Shown one piece after another: positions 1-9,389 of a stretch of DNA of 64,000 bases. The translations under genes and the position numbers were made by a program. A model generated the notes under the pieces. The model saw nothing but the letters and a program-made list of their open reading frames with translations, was not told the origin of the DNA and did not search any database. Positions within the stretch are counted from its first letter, which is position 1; each line of letters opens with the position of its first letter. This DNA comes from Chitinophagaceae bacterium (GTDB taxonomy: Bacteria; Bacteroidota; Bacteroidia; Chitinophagales; Chitinophagaceae), in NCBI GenBank assembly GCA_016722465.1, contig JADKJC010000013.1, positions 434,001 through 498,000 of the forward strand, given 5' to 3'.

Positions 1-214
1 TGCTGGTAGTACTGGCTGCTGTAACAATAGCTTTTACAGCACCAAAATAAACGGTATTTGCGGAGGGGGTTGTATTATAATTGGTACCACTAATAATAAC
101 GCTGCTGCCAACCGGCCCGGCAGCAGGAGAAAATGAACTTATGGTTGGTACCTGAGAAAAAGCAATCATAGAAACAAATGAAAACATAACAGCAGCGATA
201 AAATTTTTTCTCAT
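1..214 (-). CDS. Secreted IPT/TIG-domain protein, N-terminal part only
   Basis: The reading frame starts at an ATG at 214 and runs off the left edge, giving about 71 residues. It begins with a short basic stretch (MRKNF) and a hydrophobic signal peptide ending near AFSQ. The next residues (PTISSFSPAAGPVGSSVII, then GTNY and VYFGAVKA) fit the start of an IPT/TIG immunoglobulin-like repeat. In Bacteroidota such proteins are usually long, exported, many-domain surface proteins that often end in a type IX sorting domain. The remainder is outside the window, so full architecture and role cannot be seen. Confidence 0.75.
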   Translation of the reverse strand, partial: MRKNFIAAVMFSFVSMIAFSQVPTISSFSPAAGPVGSSVIISGTNYNTTPSANTVYFGAVKAIVTAASTTS

Positions 215-312
215 TTGTAACAGGGATTTAGGTTCTGATAATATTTTTCAGAAAGCTGGATGTGATAAGAGTATCAAATACATAAAAGTGCATCGGTTTT
301 TATTATATAGTG

Positions 313-1350
313 TTAAGACTTATACCTGAGTTTTTCTTCCAGTTCAGGAGGCAATGCCGGCAGCTTTCTTTTGTCGATTAAAAAACTGTTCAGTTGCGCC
401 ACTTCTTTAAAAATATTATGCTTATCTGCTGCTGCTTTTAAATAATCCATGCCGCTGCTGCCCCCGGTACCACTCCGGGCACCGATCATTCGTTTTACCA
501 TATTGATGTGGCGGTAGCGCCAGTTGCCAAGTTGATTATCTATTTCCAGTAAGGTATCAAGCAATTGAAAAGGTAATTCCATCAATGGGTATTCCCTGTA
601 TAAAATGATGAACAGGGCAGAGCGGCATGCGGTAGCGCTCAGTTGCCTTTCGCCATCAGTGGGGTCGTTGCTGAACACCCTGTTGAAAAAGATTTTCATA
701 GAACTGTCATATTCCGGCAGGCTCTTCAGAAAAATATGTTCGTAATCATTCCAGAATTTAGGTGAAGTATGATTGCCTGAAACCGGCTGATAATTTAACC
801 AGTAATTTTCATCATTGATAAAGGGCATCCGCTCCAGCCAGTCATTTACATCCTGCAGTAAGGAACGGGAAGCTTCTGCATTTTTAATGATATCAAGCTC
901 TTCTTTTTTTAATGCAGAAGTGTAAAACTCCTGGCCATAACGATGATCATATTTAAGGCCCAGTGCAGCTTCAATTTCCTTGAACTGCCAGCTTTGAAAG
1001 CCGGATGCAGGCCTTACACTATCCCTGAAACTGAGAAATTCCATTGGCGACATGGTTTCCAGCACATCAATTTGCCCTACGAGCATCTTTAAGATAATAC
1101 CCACTCTTTTCAAACGGTGTACAATAATGGAAAGTTCTGAAGTATTATCATTCACCACTTCCTTGTTCATGATCTTCAATACAGCATCCACTTCAAACTT
1201 AATCTGCTTAAACCACAACTCATAGGATTGATGAATGACGATAAACAGCATTTCGTCGTGTGCAGGCTGCTGGCCTTCTTTAAATGTCATCGGATGCTGG
1301 GCATCCAGTATCTTATCTAAGGCTAAATATTCTTTGTAGTAAACTGACAT
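313..1350 (-). CDS. kynA: Tryptophan 2,3-dioxygenase
   Basis: This 345-residue protein matches the heme-dependent tryptophan 2,3-dioxygenase family, which opens the indole ring of L-tryptophan to N-formylkynurenine, the first step of the kynurenine pathway. The active-site segment HQSYELWFKQI is at residues 40-50. A C-terminal segment with WRYRH (probable heme-ligand His) is followed by the substrate loop GTGGSSGMDYL. It is somewhat longer than the roughly 280-residue enzymes of proteobacteria. It is a lone gene: no kynureninase or formamidase lies nearby, so the rest of the pathway must be elsewhere. The ATG at 1350 is the only sensible start. Confidence 0.93.
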   Translation of the reverse strand: MSVYYKEYLALDKILDAQHPMTFKEGQQPAHDEMLFIVIHQSYELWFKQIKFEVDAVLKIMNKEVVNDNTSELSIIVHRLKRVGIILKMLVGQIDVLETMSPMEFLSFRDSVRPASGFQSWQFKEIEAALGLKYDHRYGQEFYTSALKKEELDIIKNAEASRSLLQDVNDWLERMPFINDENYWLNYQPVSGNHTSPKFWNDYEHIFLKSLPEYDSSMKIFFNRVFSNDPTDGERQLSATACRSALFIILYREYPLMELPFQLLDTLLEIDNQLGNWRYRHINMVKRMIGARSGTGGSSGMDYLKAAADKHNIFKEVAQLNSFLIDKRKLPALPPELEEKLRYKS

Positions 1351-1507
1351 GATAAGCAGGCGTTTTTTCGCTGGAAAGATAAAGTAAAATGTAGAAGAGT
1401 GGAGAATGACAAATTAAAAGGTAAGAATTAAGAATGAAGAGTTGATATGCGGTTACGGGAAATAATACGTGGTTCAGAACTTATAACTCATAACTCAAAA
1501 TTCATAA

Positions 1508-3559
1508 TTACCTGATCAGCACAGTAGCCCCCTTTTGTTCCATCCTTTGCCCCGTTTCTATATGGGTATAATATAAGAACCAAACATAAGTACCCGGGTC
1601 CTGCGGATTGCCTTTGTAAGTGCCGTCCCATTTATTGGTCCAGTCCCTGGTTTCAAATATTTTATTGCCATTGCGGTTATACACGGCAAAATAAAGATCC
1701 TTTGCTTTATAGGCATTGGTAGGGAAAAGATAATCATTCAATCCATCGCCATTGGGTGTAAATGCTGTAGGCACCGCAATAAAGCAATTGCCTACCACCC
1801 TGATGGAACCTGTTGCAGTATCTGAACACCCGATATCATTGGTAACAATGAGTTTTACCGGTACGTCCCTGATGCTGTTATTATTGCCTACGTTATAAAA
1901 TTGTGGTGGTGGCTCCTGCAGGTTGCTCGGTGTGACATTCCCAAAATCCCAGTTCCATGCCACAACACGGTTAAAGCTTTTATCTTTAAAAACAGCAGGG
2001 TCACCTGGACAAACAACGGCTGTATTCTCAAACTGTGCATCCAAAAAATTATCCAGCAATATGGCATTGTTGGTAACAGAATCCCTGCATACGCCATTAC
2101 TCACTACCAGGGTTGCGGTTTTATTATTGAATACGGTATAGCTGATGGAAGTATCTTTTTTATTGCTTGTGATACCATTGTCAAATGTCCACTTCCAGAA
2201 GTTTACGCCGTTGCGGCCATCGTGTGAATAATCGATCACATCTGTTTTACAGCCAAGATGGATGTTGTAAGCGAAATCAGCACTTACTGTATCCACAGTT
2301 GTAAAATTAATAAATGAACCAACGGGTGTTTCCATGCTGCATTCATTCATTACGGTGTTACCATCTGAGCCTTTTTTTAAGGTGATGGTAAAGTTGCCCT
2401 GTGTGGAAAGAGGGGCGGCAAGTGCAACCGTGATGATGTTTGATTGACCAGAATTTCCTGTACCGGGAATAATTAAGCAGGAAGCACTTGTTACAGTAAC
2501 AGGTTGGGAACCGGTTACAATAAAATCACTTCCATCCGCAGCAACTGAATTGCATTGCATTGGTTTTGAAAATACCAGTCGCAGTTCAGCAGGAGCACAA
2601 CCGACATTGATAAGGCTGTCCATTGGGGTTGGTATCTGTGGAAAAACTGTTACAGAAAGGTTTTGTCCCAATGGTATGGTGCGGTTGCAATTGTCGAGCA
2701 GGTTAATGCCATTGATATCATTTTTAACAGTGATGGTATAAGTGCCGGGTGGTACCGGGCTCGCCAGTGTAAGCACTACTGAATCCATATCAAATCCATT
2801 ATTGCAATTCACTCCTTCAGCTGCAACGATGGGAGCAAATGCAGGTGTTACGGTGAAGTCACTGCCATTTGCATTGAGGCTGCTGCATTTCATTTTTTTG
2901 CTGAGTTTTACAGTCATTTTTAAACCATCACAAATAGCTCTTGCGCTTGACAGTCCTGGTTCGGTAGGATCAATGATACTTGCAGTGCCCCCATTGGCAG
3001 CACCAAATGACAGATCATAACCACTTTGATCGCTGCCGCTGAAATGGCTAATCATCAGGATGTACTCATGTCCTTCTATCAATTGTGGCATCACACTAAA
3101 TGCGTTCTCAAAAGGAGGGCCGCTGGTACTGCCACAGGTGGTAAGCTTGGTGCCTGCCGATGATGCTCCGGTATTGCCAGGTTCGCCGGTCCAATTGCAG
3201 GCTACAAACATGGAAACATCTGAATACAAATCGTTGGGGTTACGTCCGGTAATATCAAATATCTGCCAGTCATAGTCATCAGCCTGGTTATTGGGCGTAA
3301 TTACAAAACCCAATGTACCCGAAGAGAAACATTTAAAACGGTACCAGAAGGGATTAAGATCAAATAAACCGGAACAACCGGGTGTGGGGATTGCAGTTCC
3401 CCCACAGGGTGGTACGGTACTTTGGTGAAATGTATCAGTACCGCATACTGGAAAGGCAGAGCCTGGAGTTTGCCCCAGCGTTGAACAGGGTGTTTGAGCA
3501 AGCCCTTTAAAGCAAGTAAAACCCAGCAGCAGTAAAAGTGTAAATTTTTTCAATATCAT
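1508..3559 (-). CDS. Gliding motility-associated C-terminal (CHU_C) surface protein
   Basis: About 683 residues. A signal peptide (MILKKFTLLLLLGF, cleavage near GLAQ) is followed by a Cys-rich region and two Ig-like repeats with similar motifs (KMKCSSLNANGSDF and KPMQCNSVAADGSDF). A PKD-like region (WKWTFDNG, WNWDFGN) follows, then a CHU_C module of about 90 residues (AFTPNGDGLND, WDGTYKG, GTYVWFL). CHU_C modules are type B sorting signals for the type IX secretion system, so the product is probably exported and held at the cell surface. An upstream in-frame TTG at 3571 lies inside a TAGATTTG promoter element, so the ATG at 3559 is chosen. Ligand unknown. Confidence 0.85.
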   Translation of the reverse strand: MILKKFTLLLLLGFTCFKGLAQTPCSTLGQTPGSAFPVCGTDTFHQSTVPPCGGTAIPTPGCSGLFDLNPFWYRFKCFSSGTLGFVITPNNQADDYDWQIFDITGRNPNDLYSDVSMFVACNWTGEPGNTGASSAGTKLTTCGSTSGPPFENAFSVMPQLIEGHEYILMISHFSGSDQSGYDLSFGAANGGTASIIDPTEPGLSSARAICDGLKMTVKLSKKMKCSSLNANGSDFTVTPAFAPIVAAEGVNCNNGFDMDSVVLTLASPVPPGTYTITVKNDINGINLLDNCNRTIPLGQNLSVTVFPQIPTPMDSLINVGCAPAELRLVFSKPMQCNSVAADGSDFIVTGSQPVTVTSASCLIIPGTGNSGQSNIITVALAAPLSTQGNFTITLKKGSDGNTVMNECSMETPVGSFINFTTVDTVSADFAYNIHLGCKTDVIDYSHDGRNGVNFWKWTFDNGITSNKKDTSISYTVFNNKTATLVVSNGVCRDSVTNNAILLDNFLDAQFENTAVVCPGDPAVFKDKSFNRVVAWNWDFGNVTPSNLQEPPPQFYNVGNNNSIRDVPVKLIVTNDIGCSDTATGSIRVVGNCFIAVPTAFTPNGDGLNDYLFPTNAYKAKDLYFAVYNRNGNKIFETRDWTNKWDGTYKGNPQDPGTYVWFLYYTHIETGQRMEQKGATVLIR

Positions 3560-3568
3560 AACCGGATG

Positions 3569-3576
3569 CAAATCTA
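3569..3576 (-). promoter_or_regulatory. -7 promoter element (TAGATTTG) of the CHU_C gene
   Basis: TAGATTTG on the minus strand matches the Bacteroidota -7 consensus TAnnTTTG and lies 9 nt upstream of the ATG at 3559. No clear -33 TTG is visible. The implied leader is extremely short. Confidence 0.45.
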
Positions 3577-3681
3577 ACTAATGATGCCTTATTGCACTGC
3601 ACCGTTGCATGAACGGCGCAGTTTTTAACAAGCTGTTACAGTGCTGTTATGCCATAAAACGCATGTAATGCACAAGGCGGC

Positions 3682-3689
3682 TATATTTG
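3682..3689 (+). promoter_or_regulatory. -7 promoter element (TATATTTG) of the Sua5 gene
   Basis: TATATTTG matches TAnnTTTG and ends 14 nt before the ATG at 3704. It lies inside the longer open frame that starts at 3641, which argues against that upstream start. Confidence 0.5.
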
Positions 3690-3703
3690 CAGCTGAAATT
3701 TTT

Positions 3704-4681
3704 ATGCAAACAATCATTGGTGAAGATATTGAAAAAGCCAGGCACTACCTGATGAATGGCGAACTGGTGGGTATACCAACAGAAACGGTGTATGGCCTCG
3801 CCGGCAATGCACTGGATGAAAATGCGGTGGTGAAAATATTTGAAGCCAAGAACCGTCCTTCTTTTAATCCATTGATCATTCATGTGGGCAGTTGGCAAAT
3901 GCTGGAGAAATACGTGGAGCATGTGCCGGCAAAAGCAAAGTTACTGGCTGATAAATTTACACCGGGGCCACTTACTTTTTTATTACCCAAAAAAAATACC
4001 GTACCTGATATGGTGACTGCAGGGAGCGATAAGGTGGCCATACGTATTCCCAATCACCCGCTCACATTATCATTGTTAAAGTCGCTTGATTTTCCGTTGG
4101 CAGCCCCGAGTGCCAATCCATTTGGATATATCAGCCCCACAACTGCACAGCATGTACTGGAAGGTTTAGAAGGAAAGATACCCTACATCCTGGATGGTGG
4201 TGCTGCGAATGTTGGGTTGGAGAGTACCATTATTGGTTTTGATGAAAGAGAAAATGTACTACTGTACCGCACCGGTGGCATCAGTGCCGAGCAGATAGAA
4301 GAAGTGCTGAAAGAAAAGATTGCTGCTGCCCAAATATCCCCGCAAAAGAATCCGGAAACTTCGGGACGGTTAAAATCTCATTATGCACCACATACGCCTT
4401 TGTACATTGGCAATATTGATGAATTGAAAAAACAATTTGATGGCAAACAAATAGCAATCATCAGTTTTACCAGGCAGATTGATGGCATTGATGAAAACAG
4501 GCAATTTGTATTATCACCCAGTGGTAACCTTGCTGAAGCAGCTAAAAATTTATTCACTGCATTAAGGTTGACCGACAAACTGAAGGTAGATGTGATACTG
4601 GCAGAAAAATTCCCTGATGAAGGTATTGGCAGAGCGATCAACGACAGGCTGGGCAAGGCGCAGGCGGAGAATAAGAAATAA
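3704..4681 (+). CDS. sua5: L-threonylcarbamoyladenylate synthase (Sua5/YwlC type)
   Basis: About 325 residues from the ATG at 3704. The frame is open back to 3641, but the stretch between contains the promoter element, and MQTIIGEDIEKA is a typical family N-terminus. The enzyme makes threonylcarbamoyl-AMP from threonine, bicarbonate and ATP for the t6A37 modification of ANN-decoding tRNAs. Family motifs seen: GIPTETVYGLAG, KNRPSFNPLIIHV, AAPSANPFGYISPT and GLESTIIGF. A linker (SGRLKSHYAPHTP) leads to a C-terminal Sua5 domain, so this is the two-domain Sua5 form rather than the short TsaC form. It converges with mutS. Confidence 0.93.
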   Translation: MQTIIGEDIEKARHYLMNGELVGIPTETVYGLAGNALDENAVVKIFEAKNRPSFNPLIIHVGSWQMLEKYVEHVPAKAKLLADKFTPGPLTFLLPKKNTVPDMVTAGSDKVAIRIPNHPLTLSLLKSLDFPLAAPSANPFGYISPTTAQHVLEGLEGKIPYILDGGAANVGLESTIIGFDERENVLLYRTGGISAEQIEEVLKEKIAAAQISPQKNPETSGRLKSHYAPHTPLYIGNIDELKKQFDGKQIAIISFTRQIDGIDENRQFVLSPSGNLAEAAKNLFTALRLTDKLKVDVILAEKFPDEGIGRAINDRLGKAQAENKK

Positions 4682-4686
4682 ATTTT

Positions 4687-4793
4687 GATTACACTAATTA
4701 CACGAATTAAGAAATTGGATTTCTTGGTTTCATGCATCAATAGCAAACTGCCTGTATTCAATTAATGAGTGTAATTCATAAAATTCGTGTAAT
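4687..4793. repeat. Nested inverted repeat between convergent sua5 and mutS
   Basis: ATTACACGAATT (4697-4708) is mirrored by AATTCGTGTAAT (4782-4793), and ATTACACTAATT-like sequence (4688-4699) by AATGAGTGTAAT (4764-4775). The AT-rich palindrome fills the gap between two converging genes. It could act as a bidirectional terminator, or be one copy of a dispersed intergenic repeat. Confidence 0.6.
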
Positions 4794-4800
4794 AAAAAAT

Positions 4801-7413
4801 CTATTTTACTTTCCCTTTGATCTCCTGCAATTTAAGCAATGCTTCCACCGGAGTTAATCGATTAATATCAACCGCATTCAGTAAGTCCCTGATCTCTTCA
4901 AAAGTGGCAGAGTGAATATCAAAAATATTCAACTGCATTTTGGGCATTGCTATCTTTTTCATCGCGGTATCAAGGCTTTCAGCTTTCCCGTCTTCCCGGC
5001 TATTCCTGCTTTCTTCCAACTGCAACAGAATTTCATTTGCCCTGTCAATCAATGATGGCGGCATGCCGGCCATACGGGCTACATGAATACCAAAGCTATG
5101 CACACTGCCGCCCGGGGCAAGTTTACGAAGGAAGATGACTTTATTGCCAACCTCTTTATTGGTGATATGATAGTTCTTCACCCTTGGTAATTTATTCTCC
5201 AACTCATTCAATTCATGATAGTGGGTGGCAAACAAAGTTTTGGGCTGTGCCGCACTGTTATGCAGGTGCTCCACAATACTCCAGGCAATGCTGATGCCAT
5301 CGTAGGTAGAAGTTCCCCTGCCGATCTCATCCAGTAATATCAAACTGCGGCTGGTAATATTATTGATGATGCTAGCCGTTTCATTCATCTCCACCATAAA
5401 AGTACTTTCGCCACCACTCAGGTTATCACTGGCACCCACACGGGTAAATATCTTATCTGTCAACGGAACTTTTGCATCGCTTGCCGGCACAAAACTGCCG
5501 ATATGCGCCATCAGTGTGATCAATGCGGTCTGGCGAAGGATAGCGCTTTTACCACTCATGTTCGGCCCTGTGAGAATGATGATCTCCTGCGAAGAAGGGT
5601 CCAAAAAAATATCGTTGGAGATATAGGTTTCCCCGGCAGGTAAATTCTTTTCAATCACCGGGTGGCGGCTGTCTTTGATATCAAGGATATTATTATCCTG
5701 TACCAATGGCTTTTTGTATTTCAGTTGCAGTGCATTATTGGCAAAGCAGCCTAAACAATCCAGCACTGCCAGCACATGGCCATTCACCTGCATGGGGGCA
5801 ATATAATCCTGCAGTTCATTCAGCAGTTTTTCAAACAACTGTAATTCTATCTGGAAAATTTTATCTTCTGCACCCAAAATCTTTTCTTCGTATTCTTTCA
5901 GCTCAGGTGTGATATAACGTTCCGCATTGCTGAGTGTTTGCTTGCGTATCCAGCTGACAGGTACTTTCGATTTGTGAATATTGGTCACTTCTAAAAAATA
6001 ACCGAACACATTGTTGTAGCCGATTTTTAAAGATGAAATAACGGTGATGCCTGCTTCCTCCTGCTGCAGCTCCACCAAATAATCTTTACCACCGCTGGCG
6101 ATCTTTCTCAACGTATCCAGTTCTGTATCGATGCCTTCTGCGATCATGCCGCCTTTAGAGGCGAGGGCAGGAGGGTTCTCTACAATTTCTTTTACAATCT
6201 TTCCAACAATGTATTTACAGGGATTCAATGAATCAGCCAATCTTTTTAAATAGTCATTCTCCAACCCTGAACAAATTTGCTTAATGGAATCCACCTGCTG
6301 CAATCCTTTGGCAATTTGCAATACCTCTCTCGGGTTTACTTTTTTTAATGGCACTTTACTCACCAATCTTTCAATATCACCCGCCTGTTTGATGTGATGG
6401 GTGATCTTATTTCTGGTATCCGTTTCCTTAATCAAAAACTCAACGGTATCCAGCCGTTCATTGATCTTCACCATGTCATTCAGCGGCATCAGCATCCAGC
6501 GTTTGAGCAACCTGGCGCCCATTGGTGAAACAGTGTTGTCCAGCACTTTCAGTAGTGTATGACTGCCTTCCGGCCCGCCCATTAACTCCAGGTTGCGGAT
6601 GGTAAAACGGTCCATCCACAAATGCTCCTCCCGGTCAATACGCTGAATAGAACTGATATGGCCCAGGTTGGGATGTTCCGTGTCTTTTAAATAATGCAGG
6701 ATAGCACCTGCTGCAATGATGGCGCTATCCAAACTTTCAATACCAAAACCTTTCAGGCTATGTGTACCAAAATGTTTCAGTAAACTTTCGGTTGCATAAG
6801 CCCGGTCAAATATCCATTCGTCCAGCGTGTAGGTAAAAAACTTGCTGCCGAAATATTCTTTGAAAGCTTTTAACTGCCTGCGTTGAAAGATCACTTCCGC
6901 CGGTTGCAGGCTCTGCAATAGTTTATCTGCATATTCCTTATCGCCTTCGGCAACAAAAAATTCACCTGTGCTGATGTCTAAAAACGCAATGCCAATTTTA
7001 TCCCCTTCAAAATGCAATGCAGACAAAAAATTATTGCTGTTATGTTCCAGTAATTTATCATTGGTGGCAACGCCGGGAGTTACCAGTTCTGTTACGCCAC
7101 GTTTTACAATTCCCTTTGCTTGCTTGGGATCTTCTAACTGATCGCAAATGGCAACCCGGTAACCGGCTTTTACCAGTTTGTGCAAATAAGTATCCAGCGC
7201 ATGATAAGGGAACCCAGCCAGTTGAGAGGAATTTTCATCGCCGTTGTTTCTTTTGGTTAGTGTAATACCCAGCACTGTAGAGGCTTTCACTGCATCCTGC
7301 CCGAATGTTTCATAAAAATCACCCACCCTGAACAGCAGGATCGCATCGGGGTAGCGGGCCTTGATGGCATTGTGCTGCTGCATTAAAGGTGTTTCGGTAG
7401 TTGCTTTGGCCAT
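4801..7413 (-). CDS. mutS: DNA mismatch repair protein MutS
   Basis: The 870-residue length is normal for MutS. The mismatch-recognition loop GDFYETFG (Phe-X-Glu wedge) is near residue 30. The ATPase domain carries Walker A GPNMSGKS, the signature/Walker B segment DEIGRGTSTYDG and FATHYHEL. MutS binds mispairs and small loops and recruits MutL. The ATG at 7413 gives the canonical start MAKATTETPLMQQHNAIKARYP-like region. The gene stands alone on the minus strand with a long leader of about 110 nt from its probable promoter at 7531-7538. Confidence 0.97.
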   Translation of the reverse strand: MAKATTETPLMQQHNAIKARYPDAILLFRVGDFYETFGQDAVKASTVLGITLTKRNNGDENSSQLAGFPYHALDTYLHKLVKAGYRVAICDQLEDPKQAKGIVKRGVTELVTPGVATNDKLLEHNSNNFLSALHFEGDKIGIAFLDISTGEFFVAEGDKEYADKLLQSLQPAEVIFQRRQLKAFKEYFGSKFFTYTLDEWIFDRAYATESLLKHFGTHSLKGFGIESLDSAIIAAGAILHYLKDTEHPNLGHISSIQRIDREEHLWMDRFTIRNLELMGGPEGSHTLLKVLDNTVSPMGARLLKRWMLMPLNDMVKINERLDTVEFLIKETDTRNKITHHIKQAGDIERLVSKVPLKKVNPREVLQIAKGLQQVDSIKQICSGLENDYLKRLADSLNPCKYIVGKIVKEIVENPPALASKGGMIAEGIDTELDTLRKIASGGKDYLVELQQEEAGITVISSLKIGYNNVFGYFLEVTNIHKSKVPVSWIRKQTLSNAERYITPELKEYEEKILGAEDKIFQIELQLFEKLLNELQDYIAPMQVNGHVLAVLDCLGCFANNALQLKYKKPLVQDNNILDIKDSRHPVIEKNLPAGETYISNDIFLDPSSQEIIILTGPNMSGKSAILRQTALITLMAHIGSFVPASDAKVPLTDKIFTRVGASDNLSGGESTFMVEMNETASIINNITSRSLILLDEIGRGTSTYDGISIAWSIVEHLHNSAAQPKTLFATHYHELNELENKLPRVKNYHITNKEVGNKVIFLRKLAPGGSVHSFGIHVARMAGMPPSLIDRANEILLQLEESRNSREDGKAESLDTAMKKIAMPKMQLNIFDIHSATFEEIRDLLNAVDINRLTPVEALLKLQEIKGKVK

Positions 7414-7707
7414 GGTGATTGTTTTGCCTGGATGGGATTAAAGTAGATTTAACAGATTTGGGGATTTGCGGAGCTTGTACTCAATCCTTTTAATTCGGTT
7501 AATCTTTTATATCCGTTCAGATCATTGCCGCAAAAGTATTGATTTTACAGTTTAATATTCCTGGCGCTTATGCATCATATAACTAAGCATGCAATGTTAA
7601 CTTATTCAAACAAAAGATACTTTATCCACAATTTTTAATATTGGTACAGTTTGTGGGTATTTTTCCCGGTTCCAAAATTCTTTTGTCAAAACATAAATCA
7701 TTACCTT
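7414..7707. other. Divergent intergenic region between mutS and the DUF1800 gene
   Basis: This 294-bp gap holds the mutS promoter element. It also holds imperfectly mirrored ATTAAAG/AATCTTTTA-type sequence around 7437-7512 that looks like a dispersed AT-rich repeat. An open frame runs into it from the DUF1800 gene through a TTG at 7651, but the first ATG at 7708 is the better start. No further gene was seen. Confidence 0.4.
7531..7538 (-). promoter_or_regulatory. -7 promoter element (TACTTTTG) of mutS
   Basis: TACTTTTG followed by CGGC on the minus strand, the same extended form seen at 12478 and 14535. It lies 117 nt upstream of the mutS ATG. No convincing -33 element. Confidence 0.45.
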
Positions 7708-9360
7708 ATGGGAGTAACTGCTCTAACCCCAAACAGTAGCCATAAATCTTCCTGTCAGCAAACAAAACCTTTTCGGACATTATCGGGCATTGATGCCTAT
7801 ACCGGCAGCTTTGGTACCGCAGAAGTGGTACATCTTTTAAAGCGCACTATGTTTGGTGCAGCTATTGCCGATGTTAATTATTTTAAAACAAGAACAGTTG
7901 TGCAGGCTGTAGATGAACTGATAGACAACAGTTTTGCTCTTACATCGCAGCCGGTGAATGATTATAACAGTGCAGACTTTACCGATCCTGTGGTAGCACC
8001 GGGTCAAACATGGATTAATGCTCCCAATCTTTCCGATGGGGATTTCTGGAGGGTATATTCTTTCAGGAAATGGCATGTGGGCCAGATGATAAACCAGGGC
8101 CGCAGCATCCAAATGAAGATGATGCTATTCTGGCACAATCATTTCGCCACTCATATTGATGATGTATTTGGTTCAAAAATGTGTTACAATCATCACATGT
8201 ATTTCAGGAATAATTATGCAGGCAATGTTAGATCATTCGCAAAATTTATTTCCACAGACCCCATTATGCTGCAATACCTCGGCGGCCAGTATAATACCAA
8301 ATGGGCACCCAACGAAAATTACGCAAGGGAACTGCAGGAATTGTTTTGCATTGGCAAAGGCCCTGGTGCAGCATTCACTGAAAATGATGTAAAGGAAGCA
8401 GCCCGTGTGCTTACCGGCTGGAAAGTGGATTATGATAACAACACTTATTACTTCGACATCAATGACCACGATACAGACAATAAAGTATTTTCTTCTTTTT
8501 ATAACAACACTACAATACAAGGCCGTAACAACAGCACTGCAGGCAATACAGAATTAGATGATTTGCTCAATATGATATTTGCCAATAATGAATGTGCTTT
8601 GTTTATCTGCCGCAAGCTTTACCGCTTTTTTGTATATTATGATATTGATGCTGCTACAGAAGCAAATGTAATTGCACCACTGGCAACTATTCTCCGTGCC
8701 AGCAACTATGAACTAAAACCTGTGCTGAAAGCGCTGTTTAAAAGCCAGCATTTTTTTGATGCAGTAAATTATGGGGCACAGATAAAAAGCCCGATCGATT
8801 TTATGACGGCATTGATGAGGGAATTTAAAGTTAGCTTTCCAACAGCATCTGACTATGTTTCCAATTATAATTTCTGGGGCACCATCCAGTACTTTACCTA
8901 CATCATGAACCAGGATTATGGCAATCCGCCTAACGTAGCCGGGTGGCCTGCTTATTATCAAACACCACAGTATTATGAAATGTGGATCAATTCCACCACT
9001 TACCCTAAACGGGTTGATTTTAGCAAATGGATGGTGGAGTATGGCATTGATGGTAACAATACCAACATAAAAATTGATACAATAGCATTCACCAGGTTGT
9101 TGTCTAATCCATCTAACCCCAACACTTTAATAAGCGATGCATTGGATGTTTTATACAGGGTGCCAATTTCTGCTGCATCTAAAGCACAGCTAAAAACTGC
9201 TACATTGCTCGATGGGCAGGCCAATGATAATTACTGGACAAGCGCCTGGAACAGTTATATAGCCGACCCAACCAACGCTGTGAAAAAGAGTGTGGTGGAA
9301 AACAGGTTGAAGAACCTGTACCGATTTATAGTGAACTCACCCGAATACCAGCTTGCATAA
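7708..9360 (+). CDS. DUF1800 domain-containing protein
   Basis: About 550 residues from the ATG at 7708. Recognisable as DUF1800 by AEVVHLLKRTMFGA near the N-terminus, then MLFWHNHFATH, NENYARELQELFCIG and AARVLTGWKV. DUF1800 proteins have no established biochemical function. Their genes are very often next to DUF1501 genes in Bacteroidota and Planctomycetota, as here with a 29-bp gap. No clear signal peptide is visible from this start, which is odd because the partner looks exported. The pair probably forms one transcription unit. Confidence 0.85.
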   Translation: MGVTALTPNSSHKSSCQQTKPFRTLSGIDAYTGSFGTAEVVHLLKRTMFGAAIADVNYFKTRTVVQAVDELIDNSFALTSQPVNDYNSADFTDPVVAPGQTWINAPNLSDGDFWRVYSFRKWHVGQMINQGRSIQMKMMLFWHNHFATHIDDVFGSKMCYNHHMYFRNNYAGNVRSFAKFISTDPIMLQYLGGQYNTKWAPNENYARELQELFCIGKGPGAAFTENDVKEAARVLTGWKVDYDNNTYYFDINDHDTDNKVFSSFYNNTTIQGRNNSTAGNTELDDLLNMIFANNECALFICRKLYRFFVYYDIDAATEANVIAPLATILRASNYELKPVLKALFKSQHFFDAVNYGAQIKSPIDFMTALMREFKVSFPTASDYVSNYNFWGTIQYFTYIMNQDYGNPPNVAGWPAYYQTPQYYEMWINSTTYPKRVDFSKWMVEYGIDGNNTNIKIDTIAFTRLLSNPSNPNTLISDALDVLYRVPISAASKAQLKTATLLDGQANDNYWTSAWNSYIADPTNAVKKSVVENRLKNLYRFIVNSPEYQLA

Positions 9361-9389
9361 CCATAACCTGTAACCCAAAAAAATATTTT

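Noticed and set aside
7651..7707. Longer DUF1800 start at TTG 7651
   Set aside because: Codons between 7651 and 7708 give no signal peptide or conserved sequence, and an ATG at 7708 is available.
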